64,000 bases of DNA from Cristatella mucedo (Eukaryota; Bryozoa; Phylactolaemata; Cristatellidae), in the NCBI GenBank assembly GCA_009760855.2, contig WPIO01000008.1:10273001-10337000 (forward strand), read 5' to 3'. Below are positions 12,422-23,829 of this stretch, piece by piece. Both the position numbers and the translations under genes were made by a program. The notes under the pieces were generated by a model. That model made no database searches and was not told the DNA's origin. It saw nothing but the letters and a program-made list of their open reading frames with translations. How positions within the stretch are numbered: position 1 is the first letter of the stretch; each line of letters opens with the position of its first letter.

Positions 12422-12461
12422 AAAGCGCCTAGAGAGAGATTGAGTTCTCTGAGGGCGCTTT
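12422..12461 (+). other. LINE A 3' terminal stem-loop
   Basis: AAAGCGCC (12422-12429) can pair with GGCGCTTT (12454-12461). Inside it AGAGA can pair with TCTCT, giving a nested hairpin just before (ATT)n. The same structure ends most LINE A copies, and a related one ends SINE B. In related elements the 3' end is what the RT recognises. That role here is inference. Confidence 0.75.
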
Positions 12462-12490
12462 ATCAAGTAAATTATTATTATTATTACGAA

Positions 12491-13120
12491 TAAGTGAAAA
12501 CGAAATAATTCGAGAAAAAGGAAACCATTTCATTAGCCTGCAATAGTAGACGCGACAGTCTCACTGAAAAAATATAAAAATGATAACACTAATGGCAACT
12601 TATCTGTAGGTCGTCCAAAATATCTTTATTGACACGTCTAACACGCTAGAAAAGAAGACCAATGGCATAGCTAGTTAGTGATCAATGACATGCATGATTG
12701 AAGCACGTAAAATTTCATCAAAGATAATTCACCTGGACTATGCTATCCTATAAAGCAGGTAAGTCTGGAATTTCCCTCTAACGTCTCCATTCAAAGTATG
12801 TCGTGATTTCTATAGTGAAATTTCCACGGTAGCACAAAGCAAAAATTCAATTTTGAAATAATCACTGTCTTTGTCATCATTGCAAAGTTTTTAGATGGAC
12901 TATACCTCTAGATTAGAAAATAATGCTCAGGATAAAGACTAAATTGAGTTACATAGCGCAATAAAAAATGCTTACCACCTTCGTGTGCATTTGCATGGAT
13001 TTTTGTAAACGACTACTGTTGTAAGTATTATTAAAGCCTACTGTTTTCTATTTTGTGAATTATTTTGTTTTTGCACTGGATTCAGCAATGTATCTCTATT
13101 CTTATCTCTCAACTCTTTCT
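12491..13120. other. No recognisable gene
   Basis: AT-rich sequence with no coding or repeat signature that I recognise. Confidence 0.5.
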
Positions 13121-13124
13121 CTGC

Positions 13125-13510
13125 AGGAACGCAAGCAGAATATCAGCTTGCAGGTCCTGTCGCTAGCATTTCGGTAATCGATTTTTATTAATGATAATAA
13201 TAATAATACACTTGATAAAGCACTCTTAGAGAACTCTATCTCTTTCTAAGCACTTTAGATTTGCTGCAAAGGAAGGTTCTTCTTATGACTATCTGATGAC
13301 TATCTCCATATCACACTTCAGCTCATATCACTCCAGTCACTTATGGGTTCGTCAATTTATGCCTCTAACCCATCTCAAATTCATTGTTAAGTGCACTCTC
13401 AGCTCCTTGACACTCAATGCATGAAGCTCCCTGTCTACTGACGTCGTGACAGCGATTCCACGTCGTGCCATTTAAGAGGAAGCTAAATCTATGCGTTCCA
13501 TGAGCATAGC
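13125..13510 (+). pseudogene. LINE A remnant interrupted by an opposite LINE A tail
   Basis: At 13127-13175 the plus strand reads RKQNISLQVLSLAFR, matching the VKQRIDFKVLSLTFR region. At about 13430-13510 it reads a WNSLPT...FKxxLK-like block with stops. Between them, 13183-13290 is a LINE A 3' tail in minus orientation, with (TAA)n and the stem-loop arms slightly decayed. This is an old copy with a younger, nearly tail-only insertion in it. Confidence 0.55.
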
Positions 13511-13599
13511 CGTAGAGCAATGGAGAAGGCTCAGCGTTCTCAATGTACCAGAGAAGTATTTGTTTTATTTAGTTTTGATTTCATTCTTGTCTAGGGATG

Positions 13600-14850
13600 T
13601 TGTTATTATTATCTAATACTTCGAACGGCGGCTCTGTCAGCGAGTGAGACCGCCCCCACCACTGCCTATTAATCCTCTTTAATCCTTACGTTTCCGTACA
13701 GCTGAAGCTGCCGGCGGCACCTCTGCTTCCTCTGCCTAGAAGCTTTCTGCCCATCGATCGCCCGGCAGCAGGCTTCACTGGTGCAAGCGATTGCTGCCCC
13801 GTAACAGCCTCCCCCCCCCGACCCCCTACGCCCACTGACTCCGATCACTGTTCAAGTCTCTTGTTTTCTGTTCCTCCAAAGACACGTTGGTGCCAATGCC
13901 AATGGTGGCAGCAATCTATCACCCCCAGGTAGCAAGTCATCCTTTATTTCAAATTATTTCTGACCAAATTTGATAATTCTATGTGCGAGTGATCGTCCTT
14001 TCCTGGTGCTGGATTATTTTACCATTTATTCCGACGACTCAACGTAGCAGTGCTTTTGACGCAACGGTTCGTATTTCCGGATGGAGGATCGACGCTGTTG
14101 CATCGATTTGGCTCATCATCTCATCTTTCTCACAGGAAATCACCATGAAAGCGTTGAAAATGGTCCATATCTTATTTTGGGATTCCATAATTGCATATCC
14201 ACGCCGAAAGTCGCCGTTTGTGGCCGGAATTCAAGGATAAAAGATGAATATTACGCGTTCTATTAACTTGTCTGAATAGACTGCATAGACTGCAGGTGAC
14301 TTCCTGACTTACGGCGCAGATATAAATTGACCGAACGGATCAAAGTGTCTGTCTTCCGGTGGATACTAGTTGCCGAAATAGAGGAAAAAATTGACAATAG
14401 TGGTGCAAGCTCGCGAGAAACCCAAGCTGAGACGTAACGACAGGGTTCTGAAGTTCCGGTCCGTCGCATTGACGTAGAGCGTGAGACATTAAATACATAT
14501 TACTCTCACTGCGGTTTCCCACTATTGCTCATCAAACGTTGCAGTGCTTTCGTTTATACAGCGCGGGTGTATACGAACGTACATTTGCAAGCCTTTGTGG
14601 ACAATTGTGTTGTATTTGTGGAAGTCACTGTGCATGCAGTGGCGGTGTGGGTGAGTTGGCTCTTTTCAGGGTCGCACGTGTGGATGCATGGCTGTCCTGA
14701 GCTCTATATTGCCTCGGTTCTATTGTGTACAAAATGGTTTCAGGCAGCTGCTGGTAGGTGCACAGAACAAAGTCGAGAGGATTAAGTGTTGGGTTTTCTA
14801 CACTTCGCCGGAGGCCTTAACCTGTTGCACTGTAACAGTAAACCCTATGG
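13600..14850. other. No recognisable gene
   Basis: A C-rich stretch near 13800-13830 and several short open frames, none with recognisable motifs. Confidence 0.5.
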
Positions 14851-14854
14851 AATG

Positions 14855-14925
14855 TAATTTAATGTATCTCCGTCTGTAACTCCGCAAAGCTACAAAAACT
14901 ATGTGGGTGTAGAATTTTCAATTCT
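14855..14925 (-). mobile_element. LINE B 3' end fragment
   Basis: The words ATCTCCGTCTGTAACTCC and AAAGCTACAAAAACTATGTG match the reversed 3' end of LINE B, also seen at 47248 and 49482. The fragment is very short. Confidence 0.6.
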
Positions 14926-14959
14926 GAATGCTAGCACTACGAATTTTTCATGTAGTTGT

Positions 14960-15600
14960 ACAGCGCTATCGACATTGGGTTTGGCAACTAGGCCATTGCA
15001 AATGGCTATGAATATGGCTGCAAGGCTACTTTGCAAATCCCAGAGGTTTGACCACGTGTTTCCTTTGCTAGAAGAGCTAAGATGGCGGCTGGTTGATCAA
15101 CGGATACAGAGAAAAGATTTTGCACTGACCCCTATGGCCCGCCACGACTTGGCTCCTCCATACCTAGCTAAACTGCTGCACCAGTTTCAGCCTCCTCACG
15201 CCCTCAGTATGGCCAATAAATGAGCTGCTGCATCGCTCCGCTGAAAAACGGTTGGTGATGGAAGCTTTAACTCTGCAGGTCCTAGGCTGTGGAACTCGCT
15301 TCCGCGATTCTTAGCCAACGACAACTACTCTCCTGCTGCCAAATATGGCACATCCATTCCAGCGTTCTTGAGCTGCTACTTCCATGCTACTCACTACCTC
15401 AACTCCTCCCCTGACTCTGCTATGCATCCCACTTCCTCTTTGTGGCGTGAGACGAAGTCTGTTGCATACCGAATGCGTACCGAAAGCCACCTGGGCTGTG
15501 AGTGGACTACACAAAACTCTCACGTGGTCTTTATGGCTTTGTGGAGTTACAGACGAAAATGTATCACATTACATTGCATTAATGCGTGACTGGACTACAG
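14960..15600 (+). mobile_element. LINE B copy, 3' part
   Basis: It begins in the C-terminal region of the ORF (PLQMAMNMAARLLCKSQRF, then a VDQRIQ block and HDLAPPYLAKLL). The frame stops at about 15221, and a GPRLWNSLP-like block decays after that. The 3' UTR with its CATCCCACTTCCTCTTTGTG region follows, to the terminal words GGAGTTACAGACGAAAATGT near 15560. Stops and frame changes make it a pseudogene. Confidence 0.8.
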
Positions 15601-15639
15601 GGTTAAGAACGCCGGTACAACTGCGGCGGGTTTTTTCTT

Positions 15640-18600
15640 AACAAGTCCCTGCAGATTCCAATATACGTATTGTTACTAGGCTGATCTTCAAAAATCTATG
15701 AAAGTAATTCCGTGCCCTTGCTTGCTATGGAGCCTGCAGCAGTTATATCAAATCGAATAGTGCACTCATTGGTCAACTCTGGAACTGACCTAGAAGTTCT
15801 TCTTCCCTCCGCTCCAGCGACCGTGAGAGCACCTGGCACAAATCAACGTTATTCAACATTAATGACGCAACTTCTACTTTTCGTCTGTTAAGGCTCAGGT
15901 TGCTGTCGGCTGGGTTTAAGCTCGAGACGGTTAAGGCTACTTGATAATTTCGGCTCGAGTCGACGACCGGACGTCCTCGATCTGCATTGCCACCACGATC
16001 ATAGCGAAATTGGCCGTGACACTTTCTTCTGTTGGTCCTTCAAGAGCGTTATGGCAAACGCAGTGCTACAAAGCTCCGCTGCAGCAGTGGCTGCGGCAGC
16101 GTCAACCGGACGAGCCTGTGGCAACGCGGCTCGGGTTCTGCCCTCACTGCTATCGCCAGCTGCCACAACGTTTCAGTGAAATACTGAGGTGCCTGACCCA
16201 ACAGTCAAATGATTGCTTACTATAAATTCGAAAAGACCAACGTGTCAAAACTGGGAGCTGAAGTTTTGACAATTGATGCCACATAATAGAAAAGCGTCGA
16301 AAAAAGATTATTATGGCAAATATGTCCACTCCGGAAGTAAACCCAAAGTAAAGTATTCGTGAATAGAATAACTAACTATCTTTGCAGCATATGAGACTTT
16401 TGTATCAAACTTTTCCATCTCGGCTCATAGAGGTGCAAGTTTGAAGCTCGTTAAGGTACATGCCTGAGACGTTTAAACAGCCTCATTTACAGTGCATTAT
16501 TGTGCCTCATAAATTTCCCAACTCCACCAATAATGCACGGAATGAAACGAAATTTTAAAAGTAAGTTCAGCACTGCCCATACACAACTGTAGGTACTGAT
16601 TCTGGATTTTGTTTTCATAAATTTCACCAAATATGTACATGATTGCACATTGTTCACTCCAAGGACTTCGCATGACAAGATTGAAAAATCCTACCGAACC
16701 TAAATCAGAAATAAAGTCCTGCAGCGTTTTACAGGCTTCAAATACTAGCTGAGTTACATAATTTAAAAAGCCAAAAGCTAGAATTTAAACGGAGCTGTTT
16801 GAAAGTCTTAAGAACGTACCACAACAAGCTGCAAATATATACCTTGATGTATTAAGGCTCAACAAGTTAGGACACGAACCGAATACAATGCAGAGATCGG
16901 TGAGCTATTTATTTGTAGATGCCTTGCTTCCTGTTTACTTTCGGGTTAATCACGGTTTCCCTACTATTTAATGCCCGGTATCAATCTTTAGAAATACTAA
17001 AAAGCAGCAAGCGCCACTCTACTTGTCAGCTCTACACTCACAGACAAACTGAGCTACAATTTACATCTATAGATTAGTCGGTCGCAAGATTGTGACATTG
17101 CACATTAGCTAACACATAGCTCGTTGGCGGTTATCAATAATCCCAGCCAGGTACCAGGTCTACAGACGCTGAATGCAGGTGTTCACTCATTACACACTGC
17201 AAGTGAGGCGATAGCTGCCACTGCTATACTTTCCTTAGCATAAAAGTGGCGATGAGAGTCCACCGATCTCTACTTTTATGTGATGTACGTATGTGTGATA
17301 TGGTACAGAATTGAGAAGGAGACGGCATCTCTTGCTAGCACTCGGTGATAAAAAAGGAATTTTGTTAGAAAAGCATTTAAATTTGATTTGCTTTTTGCAG
17401 CCACATCTTCTTTGCAGTATGAGATGGCGTCCTATAGGAGATGGAGTACGCAATGAGAGCACAAGTCGTCGTTCACACGTGCTTCTAGCTTTGCTACGCG
17501 CCAGCTTAGTCATCCGTCCCTCAGCCACTTACGCCTGTACACGGGCAAAGATGCTGCAGAACTTGTGATCCACGTGCCACGTGCACGAAGCCGTTTGTGC
17601 CACGTGGCACGACGCCGTTCGTTTCGGTGCAGGAGCTGGGCACCCTGTGTTTGTACCATTTAAAGCGACAGACGGGCGCTCCTCCAAATTTCTTCCTATT
17701 TCTGACAGGTTTGCTCAGATTTATTTTGCTAGAACACGCTCTCGGCAGCTTCGTCTATCAGAGATGAAAGCGTCCCACCGATTGGTCGACGACAATAATA
17801 AAAGCAGCGCTTGGCAATACTGCCCGTCGGTTTGCAGGAGATCATGATGACCTATTCTGCCGGCTCATCCGCCGCCCTATGGCCTTCACACAGCACGGAC
17901 AGCAGAGTGTGCTGCCGCAGCCAGTATCACGTCGTGCAGCCGCAGCATGCGCTGGCACTTTCCAGGGCTGATGGATGCAGCCGAAGAAGCCGAAGGCGGA
18001 CAGTGGCAAACTGATGGTGGCCAGTAGCGCCGGCGGCCACCATCAATCACCTGCACGTCGGCTACCATCCGTCACCTCGGTCGAAAACCGCCTCTCTCCA
18101 GCGACGGGTTCGTGCCTTTCCGTACATTTATCACCGTAGGACCTTGAACTGTGGCGCTCCCAACTGCCATGGTGGCGACGCAGGCGTTGTCGTCGCGCCG
18201 AGCCACACTGCTTCGGCAGAGTGCCTCAGCATGACGCCTGTCCTAGACCAGACCAGGCATTGCGGCAGGCCACTCAAAAAGACCCTCTCGACGAAACGTG
18301 AATGAAATCGACCAACCCGACGGACTACTCGGTGGCCGAGCCCATGTGACTTCATTTGTTCAAATTCCTGAGCGCAACGCGACACCGATAAACAATTTAT
18401 GAGCACACTAGTCCACGGACGACTGCATGCCCATTTAGCACTGCACAACCGGAAGAAGCTCGAACGGTCAGTCGAGCCTCTGAGCAGGGGGGGGGGGCCA
18501 AAGCCAGCCCAGTGCGCCCGAGGAGTTACGTCCGAGCGTGTAAAGTAGACAAATGTACACATGAACGTATTAAGCGAAATTAACACCCCCCCCCGATAGC

Positions 18601-18660
18601 ACTGCGACTGTGCAGCTTTAGAATAGAAAAGCAATTTGTGCTCGGTTGGCTTCTTTCGGG
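15640..18660. other. No recognisable gene
   Basis: No LINE, SINE or RNA gene recognised. CACGTG-rich inverted words occur at 17570-17620, and mono-C/G runs occur near 18487 and 18587. The 178-aa minus-strand frame at 18131-18667 shows no family motif and I do not call it. Confidence 0.5.
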
Positions 18661-18679
18661 TGGCCATCCCATAATATTA

Positions 18680-18785
18680 CTCAGCATTCAATCGCGTTTC
18701 CCTTTGCGGCAAATGTAAAACGCCTAGAAAGAGATTGAGTTCTCTGAGGGAGCTTTATCAAGTGCATTATTATTATTATTATCCT
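18680..18785 (+). mobile_element. LINE A tail-only insertion
   Basis: Only the last 100 bp of LINE A are present: the AGCAAATG-like word, the stem-loop (right arm altered to GAGCTTT) and (ATT)n. It is an extreme 5' truncation. Confidence 0.85.
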
Positions 18786-19284
18786 CCCATATATCGTATA
18801 GCAAAACCCGACTCTACACCCTCTCAACGCTATCCATGCTAAGGCTCTCATATCAAGCTGATTACGAAATCCCTGAATACCCAAGCTTAGCCAAGCTAGC
18901 CGAAATTAGCGATCGCCCCTCCCTTTGTCGTCGAATCCATAGACAGACTAAAAAAAGCTAGCGAGGAGCGCCGGCTCTCCGCGTTCGAGCACGGCGGGGG
19001 AAAATGGGACAACAATGGCGGCGGGTAGGTGCTTAGTTGGCTCGCTTACACACTGCAGCTGGCTTGGCTAATGCTTACCGAAGCGAGGCCGACGTTTCCA
19101 CCCTTAGATACTAGGACAGGGCTTGCCAGGACGATAGCGGCAGCGGCTCTGCCCATGTGCAAGGTCAAGGATAACGACCAACTGGTGTGACGCAAGCGTC
19201 TGCCAGCGGCCAGTTTGCTCAGCCGGTTCCGATAGGATGGCATTAGTCCTAAGCTCGAATCAGTGCCTGCAGCAGGCGTCTTCG

Positions 19285-19395
19285 AAGCTGTAATAATAAT
19301 AATAATAATTATAATAATAGTAATGCAGCTGATAAAGCGCCCTCAGAGAACTCAATCTCTTTCTAGGCACTTTAAATTGGCTGGCTATGATGAGA
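19285..19395 (-). mobile_element. LINE A tail-only insertion
   Basis: (TAA)n at 19292-19325 is followed by the reversed stem-loop, with arms AAAGCGCC and GGCACTTT allowing a G-U pair, ending near 19380. It has opposite orientation to the tail at 18680. Confidence 0.85.
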
Positions 19396-19399
19396 GACC

Positions 19400-20430
19400 A
19401 CAGTCTTGGCTTTCTTTCCCCATACGCAGCCGCCGCCGCCGCAGCCGCCATGTTACAAACGTGGTCTGGGGCGTTCACGTCCGTTCCGAACTAGGCCGCA
19501 AACACAGGCAGGCTGCGCTAAGGGCGCTCGTCTCGGCCGACGCGAAACGACTACTGGTGTCGCCTGAACCTTGTACAGCGGCTAGCGACTTGTGGGTCCT
19601 GCGCCGGCGGCGGACGAAGGTCACGCCGACCGACAGTCAGTAGCAGGAAGAAGGCAGCGACGAAGGAGCTTACGACGACGACCTTAATCTTAACCTGACA
19701 AGTCCGTATCCATAACGCAGAGACTATTTGACAGCAGCGCGGGCTTACGTGCATTCAGCAGCGGTCATGACGTACACCTGCGGCTCCGAGGCGTAGAGCT
19801 CAAATCAGCTAAAATTCCGAAGCCGACTCCGAAATTATAACTGGCAGCCTAGTACGCGGCTTCTGTTTTTAGACAGCCTCGGCCATAGATTATCGTACCC
19901 TCTGTTCCTAACTGCCACAATTCAGTAAGCGCAAACAACGAATATCAATTAATAATCCGGTTGATTTAGCCCACTGCCGTTTCACGGTCCAGTACTCTAC
20001 CGAGTGACCTATCGACAGTCTTCGTCTTACGACTTTCAATACTGGGCGGTAAATCTTCAGTTTATTAAGCAGACCGTGTGCGTCCTGTGTGAATGAATGA
20101 ATTTATTTATAATTTCAAAGTTTGGCTCTAACTGCAGCCTTTCCGTCTGACGTGGTCGGTAAGCTGAGAGCGGAAGCATCCCACGACTTACGCGGGTTCA
20201 GGCAAACAGGCGGTCTGCCCTCCCCCTCGTACCAGATTAACCGCAAATGGCTGATCTCGCAAGAGTGGCCTTTAACCGGGGGTGGGGCCCCCGGGGTCGG
20301 GGAATGAGCGCACTAAATAGAACTTAACCTCAAGTTGGTAAACGATATTTCAAGCATCTGTTAAAATGTACAAGGCAAGAAACCCAAATACCGGCACAAC
20401 GAATTGGGTGTCCCAAGGCAAGGCTCGTAA
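19400..20430. other. No recognisable gene
   Basis: A short GCC-rich stretch at 19428-19450, and nothing else recognised. Confidence 0.5.
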
Positions 20431-20439
20431 AGCAGTCGA

Positions 20440-21760
20440 AGAAGACAACTAGTCCTTTGGACCTAATTCACACTGTCCTGCTTCTACGATGCATTGATCT
20501 GCTGCTGCCATGCATAACTAACATCATAAATATGTCATTAGCTTCAGGTCATGTCCCAGCACCTTTCACAAAGGCTGTAGTCAGGCCACTACTCAAAGAA
20601 GCGACACTAGACCAAGAGAAAGAGACCATAGAGTATTGATGTGAATGGACAAAGATCATCCAAGAAACTGATGAAAGACGGGGTACCACAGGAGTTCGTG
20701 CTTGATTTAGTCCTTTTCACGGTTTATACTCTTCCTCTTGCCGGTGTGATTGCCAAGAAAAATCTAAGCTTTCACTTTTATGCGGATGACACTCTATTGC
20801 CTCTTTGCCTTTGCTTTGATCCCTCCCAGCCCTCCAGCACCTCGAATTCTCTCACCGCTCCAACTGCACTATTGATGACATCCACACATGAATGGCTGCA
20901 AATTTTCTGAAACTGAATGAGGATACAACCAATTTACTAGTTTACTAGTTATGGACAAACCAAGTGTGATTCAGAAATTGGAAAGACTGACGCTCACAAT
21001 CGGCTCTCCCAGAATATCTCGCGTTGAATCTGCACGAAATCTATGTGTAATGTTCCAAAGGGACCTTTCGTTAGACGACCAGATCAGCTCAACAGTCAAG
21101 TCTGCCTACCTTCAGCTACGTGATATTGCTAAAATTCCGGCTTGTTTAGACAGGGATACTGAATCTAAATAAGTGCATGCATTTTCACATCCCGCCTTGA
21201 CTTCTGTCACTCACTGCTTGCTGGTCCACCGGCCTGTGCACTCAGGCCCTTACAGCTAGTGCGAAGCCCTGCAGCTAAGGCGTATCTGTCGTGGGCGTTG
21301 CAAATGCCACATCACAGCACTTCTCGCCGACCTGCGCTTACTCCCAGTCAAGCAACGCATCGACGTAAGGATTTGCCGCTCACTGTCCCTTCATTCTTAG
21401 GCTCCACCCTACCTATCAGATCTTCTCCAAAATCAGGCTAAGCATTTGCACCGGCTTTCATAATTTAACTGTTTAACTATACCTCGTACAAACCTCAAGT
21501 CCTTTGGAGACCATGCCTTTAGTCCGTATGCTTCCAAAGCCTGGAACTCACTCCCGACCTACGTCACGACGTCTCCTGACTTGTCCACGTTAAAAAGAAA
21601 CGATAAGCGAATCTATTTAGGACAGCATTTAGTATGTCCCTGTTATTCGTCCTTTAAATGCTTATGCGTGCTGGCACTGTTGCATGCTGCCAATAACCAC
21701 ACTTGTATGCTGACCCTGTGCATTTCCCCTAGCCATGTTTTTCTTGTTTTTTATTGAGCA
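20440..21760 (+). mobile_element. LINE A copy 4, internally deleted
   Basis: It starts in the endonuclease-RT linker (MSLASGHVPAPFTKAVVRPL near 20530-20590). At about 20630 it jumps directly to the SIDVNGQRSS block, so the N-terminal half of the RT, including LDLSAAFDTIDH, is missing. FHFYADDTLL follows near 20770, then a decayed C-terminus with several frame changes. The 3' UTR stops at about 21760, before its stem-loop. It is joined there to an opposite LINE A copy. Confidence 0.85.
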
Positions 21761-21762
21761 TA

Positions 21763-22305
21763 ATAATAATAAGAATAATAATGCACTTGATAAAGCGCCC
21801 TCAGAGAACTCAATCTCTTTCTAGGCGCTTTACATTTGCTGCAAAGTGAAATGCAATTGAATGGTACGTAAAATCCTGCTTGAAAAACAAACGAAATGAA
21901 TAACATGGTTAGGGGTGACATGCACAGGGTCAGCATACGAATGGGGTTAGTGGCAGCATGCACAGTTTCAGCACGCATAAGCACATGAAGAACGAATCGC
22001 AGGGACCCACTGAATGCTGTCCTAAATAGGTGTGTTTTTAAGTTCCTTTTAAATGTGGTCAGGTCAGGGGATGTTCTGACGCAGGTCGGGAGGGAGTTCC
22101 AGGCTTTGGGAGCATACGAACTAAATGCACGGTCTCCAAAGGATTTAAGGTTTGTACGAGGTATTTGTAGACTGTTGGATTCCGAAAAGCGGGTGGTACG
22201 ATGCTTGGCCTAATTGGGTAGTGTATCTGAGAGATAGCATGGAGCGATAGAATGAAGGGACCTAAAAGTGAGCGACAAAACCTTGAAGTCAATCCGTTGT
22301 TGAAT
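21763..22305 (-). mobile_element. LINE A copy 5, 3' fragment, opposite orientation
   Basis: (TAA)n and the reversed stem-loop at 21763-21835 lead into the 3' UTR and the C-terminal frame. The frame ends near 22300 at the LSLTF region with a few stops. With copy 4 it forms an inverted pair whose arms share several hundred bases. Confidence 0.88.
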
Positions 22306-22364
22306 CACAGATGCACAATCCAAAAATGCTTATGTCGACAATAAACCATCTCCTCAACAGTTCC

Positions 22365-22500
22365 CAGATTAGCTCCTTATCTGATTATCATGCTACTACT
22401 AACCATTCGATCGTGCTTCCTTGCAGCAATTGTAAAGTGCCTAGAAAGAGATTGATTTCTCTGAGGGCCCTTTATCAAATTTATTGGTTTTATTAACTCG
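22365..22500 (+). mobile_element. LINE A tail fragment
   Basis: CTACTACTAACCATTCG, then TTGCAGCAATTGTAAAGTGCC and the stem-loop, ending near 22490 with an AT-rich tail. Divergent and 5'-truncated. Confidence 0.7.
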
Positions 22501-22611
22501 ATGCACCAAGTACGACAAGCTCGAGATCAGTGTGAAAAATGTTCATGCAAATGTGAGCCTGTATGCTGTGAAATAACTTTGCATGAGGAAATTAGTTAGT
22601 AAATGAATTTG

Positions 22612-22772
22612 TAGCTGATTCAACAACCTCATTTGATAGCGGTAGAAAAACCTTAACAGCTATCACTATAGCTTGAAGTGAGCAATAAATGATCTCCCAC
22701 TGCAAGACTCGAACCAACGACCCAAGTCAGGAATAGCAAGTTGCTTACCCCTGTGCTAAAACTCATGGCCGT
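22612..22772 (-). mobile_element. SINE A copy, divergent
   Basis: On the minus strand a tRNA-like head (GTTTTAGCACAGGGGTAAGC) and B box GGTTCGAGTCTTGC are followed by the GAGATCATTTATTGCTCAC-like body and a tail ending in the GAATCAGC word. Confidence 0.7.
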
Positions 22773-23264
22773 TTCCAAAGTCTAGCTAACGATTTCGAGA
22801 TAGAAGCAAATTTAGACATGTGAATCACGTAAAATTGATGTCGTTACGACTGAAATATTTATTTTAGACTTCGCAAGCCCAAAGGTTAGCAAAGTAAACC
22901 AAAATTGGCATGGCAGCATTTGCATTTGAAGTGTGACTGACAGCAGAATGCCATGCCAAAGAATCTGCCTAGTCCCCTTCCTCCCCAGGGCTAGCACGAG
23001 CGTTTTGCCAACTAAAATTGGCAAAACGCTCGAATTGGCCTAAGCGATCTGCAGCTAATGAGAATACGATCCCCAGCCGTAATCGACTTCAATTGCTGCC
23101 AATAGGAACAACCTTCACGAACCGATGCCCACTGAGCGAAAAGCACTCGCAATCGCCGACAGGTAATGGTGGACGGTTCGAATACAGCGAATCGAATCGC
23201 CGATTTCATGCAAATTAGCAAATCTGCGTGAATAATATATAATAATATACAATAAAGTGCCTGC

Positions 23265-23480
23265 GGGTCATCGTGATTCGTCTTTTGTGTGCATGTGCTT
23301 GCTTACACTATGCCTGCTGCTTGCGGATATTGCAGCCAAACAATTGTTAATGCTTCAAATGCAGCATCTATGAAGTGCCAAGGGGGCTATGCAAATGCAT
23401 TACCATTAGTCTTATTGTAGAAAGAGATAAAGTTCTCCGAGGGCGCTGGACAAATGTATTATTATTGCTATTATTCTTAT
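23265..23480 (+). mobile_element. LINE A 3' UTR remnant
   Basis: GGGTCATCGTGATTCGTC and the following CATGTGCTTGC...CTATGCCTGCTGC words match the start of the LINE A 3' UTR. A degenerate tail with AGAGATAAAGTTCTCCGAGG and ATT repeats follows. Confidence 0.6.
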
Positions 23481-23647
23481 CTCTGGATGCAGCTGTGCGG
23501 CGCAGAGTTGGCAGACTAGCTTGCTTAATGGTGGTGATACATTTATGGCCCATTACTCAATAGCTAGAAACGGTGGATTTTCGAGAGAAGCAATCTCACT
23601 TCCGGTCAAATCCAAATGAAACGAGGTCCACCACAACTAGAGTAAAT

Positions 23648-23780
23648 GCGCTGGTTAGGTCCATCAGTTAAGGTACTCGCCTCGACCAAGGTCTGACTGA
23701 TGTTGTGGGCTCGAGCCCCGTGGCACATGTGAAGCACCTGAGTAGACGAATTTCTCTTGGGGCGCTTCACATATTAATTA
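23648..23780 (+). mobile_element. SINE B copy
   Basis: A tRNA-like head (GGTTAGGTCCATCAGTTAAGG, B box GGGCTCGAGCCCC) followed directly by the tail GAAGCACC...GGCGCTTC, whose arms can pair with one G-U/A-C exception. Then an AT-rich run leads into (TA)n. Confidence 0.8.
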
Positions 23781-23788
23781 TATCTAAA

Positions 23789-23790
<2 letters not shown>

Positions 23791-23825
<35 letters not shown>
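23791..23825. repeat. (TA)n microsatellite
   Basis: About 17 TA units immediately after the SINE B 3' end. They may have grown from the SINE tail. Confidence 0.95.
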
Positions 23826-23827
<2 letters not shown>

Positions 23828-23829
23828 CT

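Larger units (their letters stand above)
10895..12490 (+). mobile_element. LINE A copy 3, best preserved
   Basis: A 5'-truncated non-LTR retrotransposon, starting at the RT block NYRPVSLLPFLSK and ending in (ATT)n near 12480. It carries the longest uninterrupted LINE frame in the window, described as a separate entry. The 3' UTR from about 12256 contains the conserved GCATGCTGCCACTAACCACA region and the terminal stem-loop. It lies 135 bp downstream of copy 2 in the same orientation. Endonuclease and 5' parts are absent. Confidence 0.95.

Noticed and set aside
18131-18667. 178-codon minus-strand frame
   Set aside because: No family motif and a compositionally ordinary sequence. A chance open frame cannot be excluded, so it is not called.
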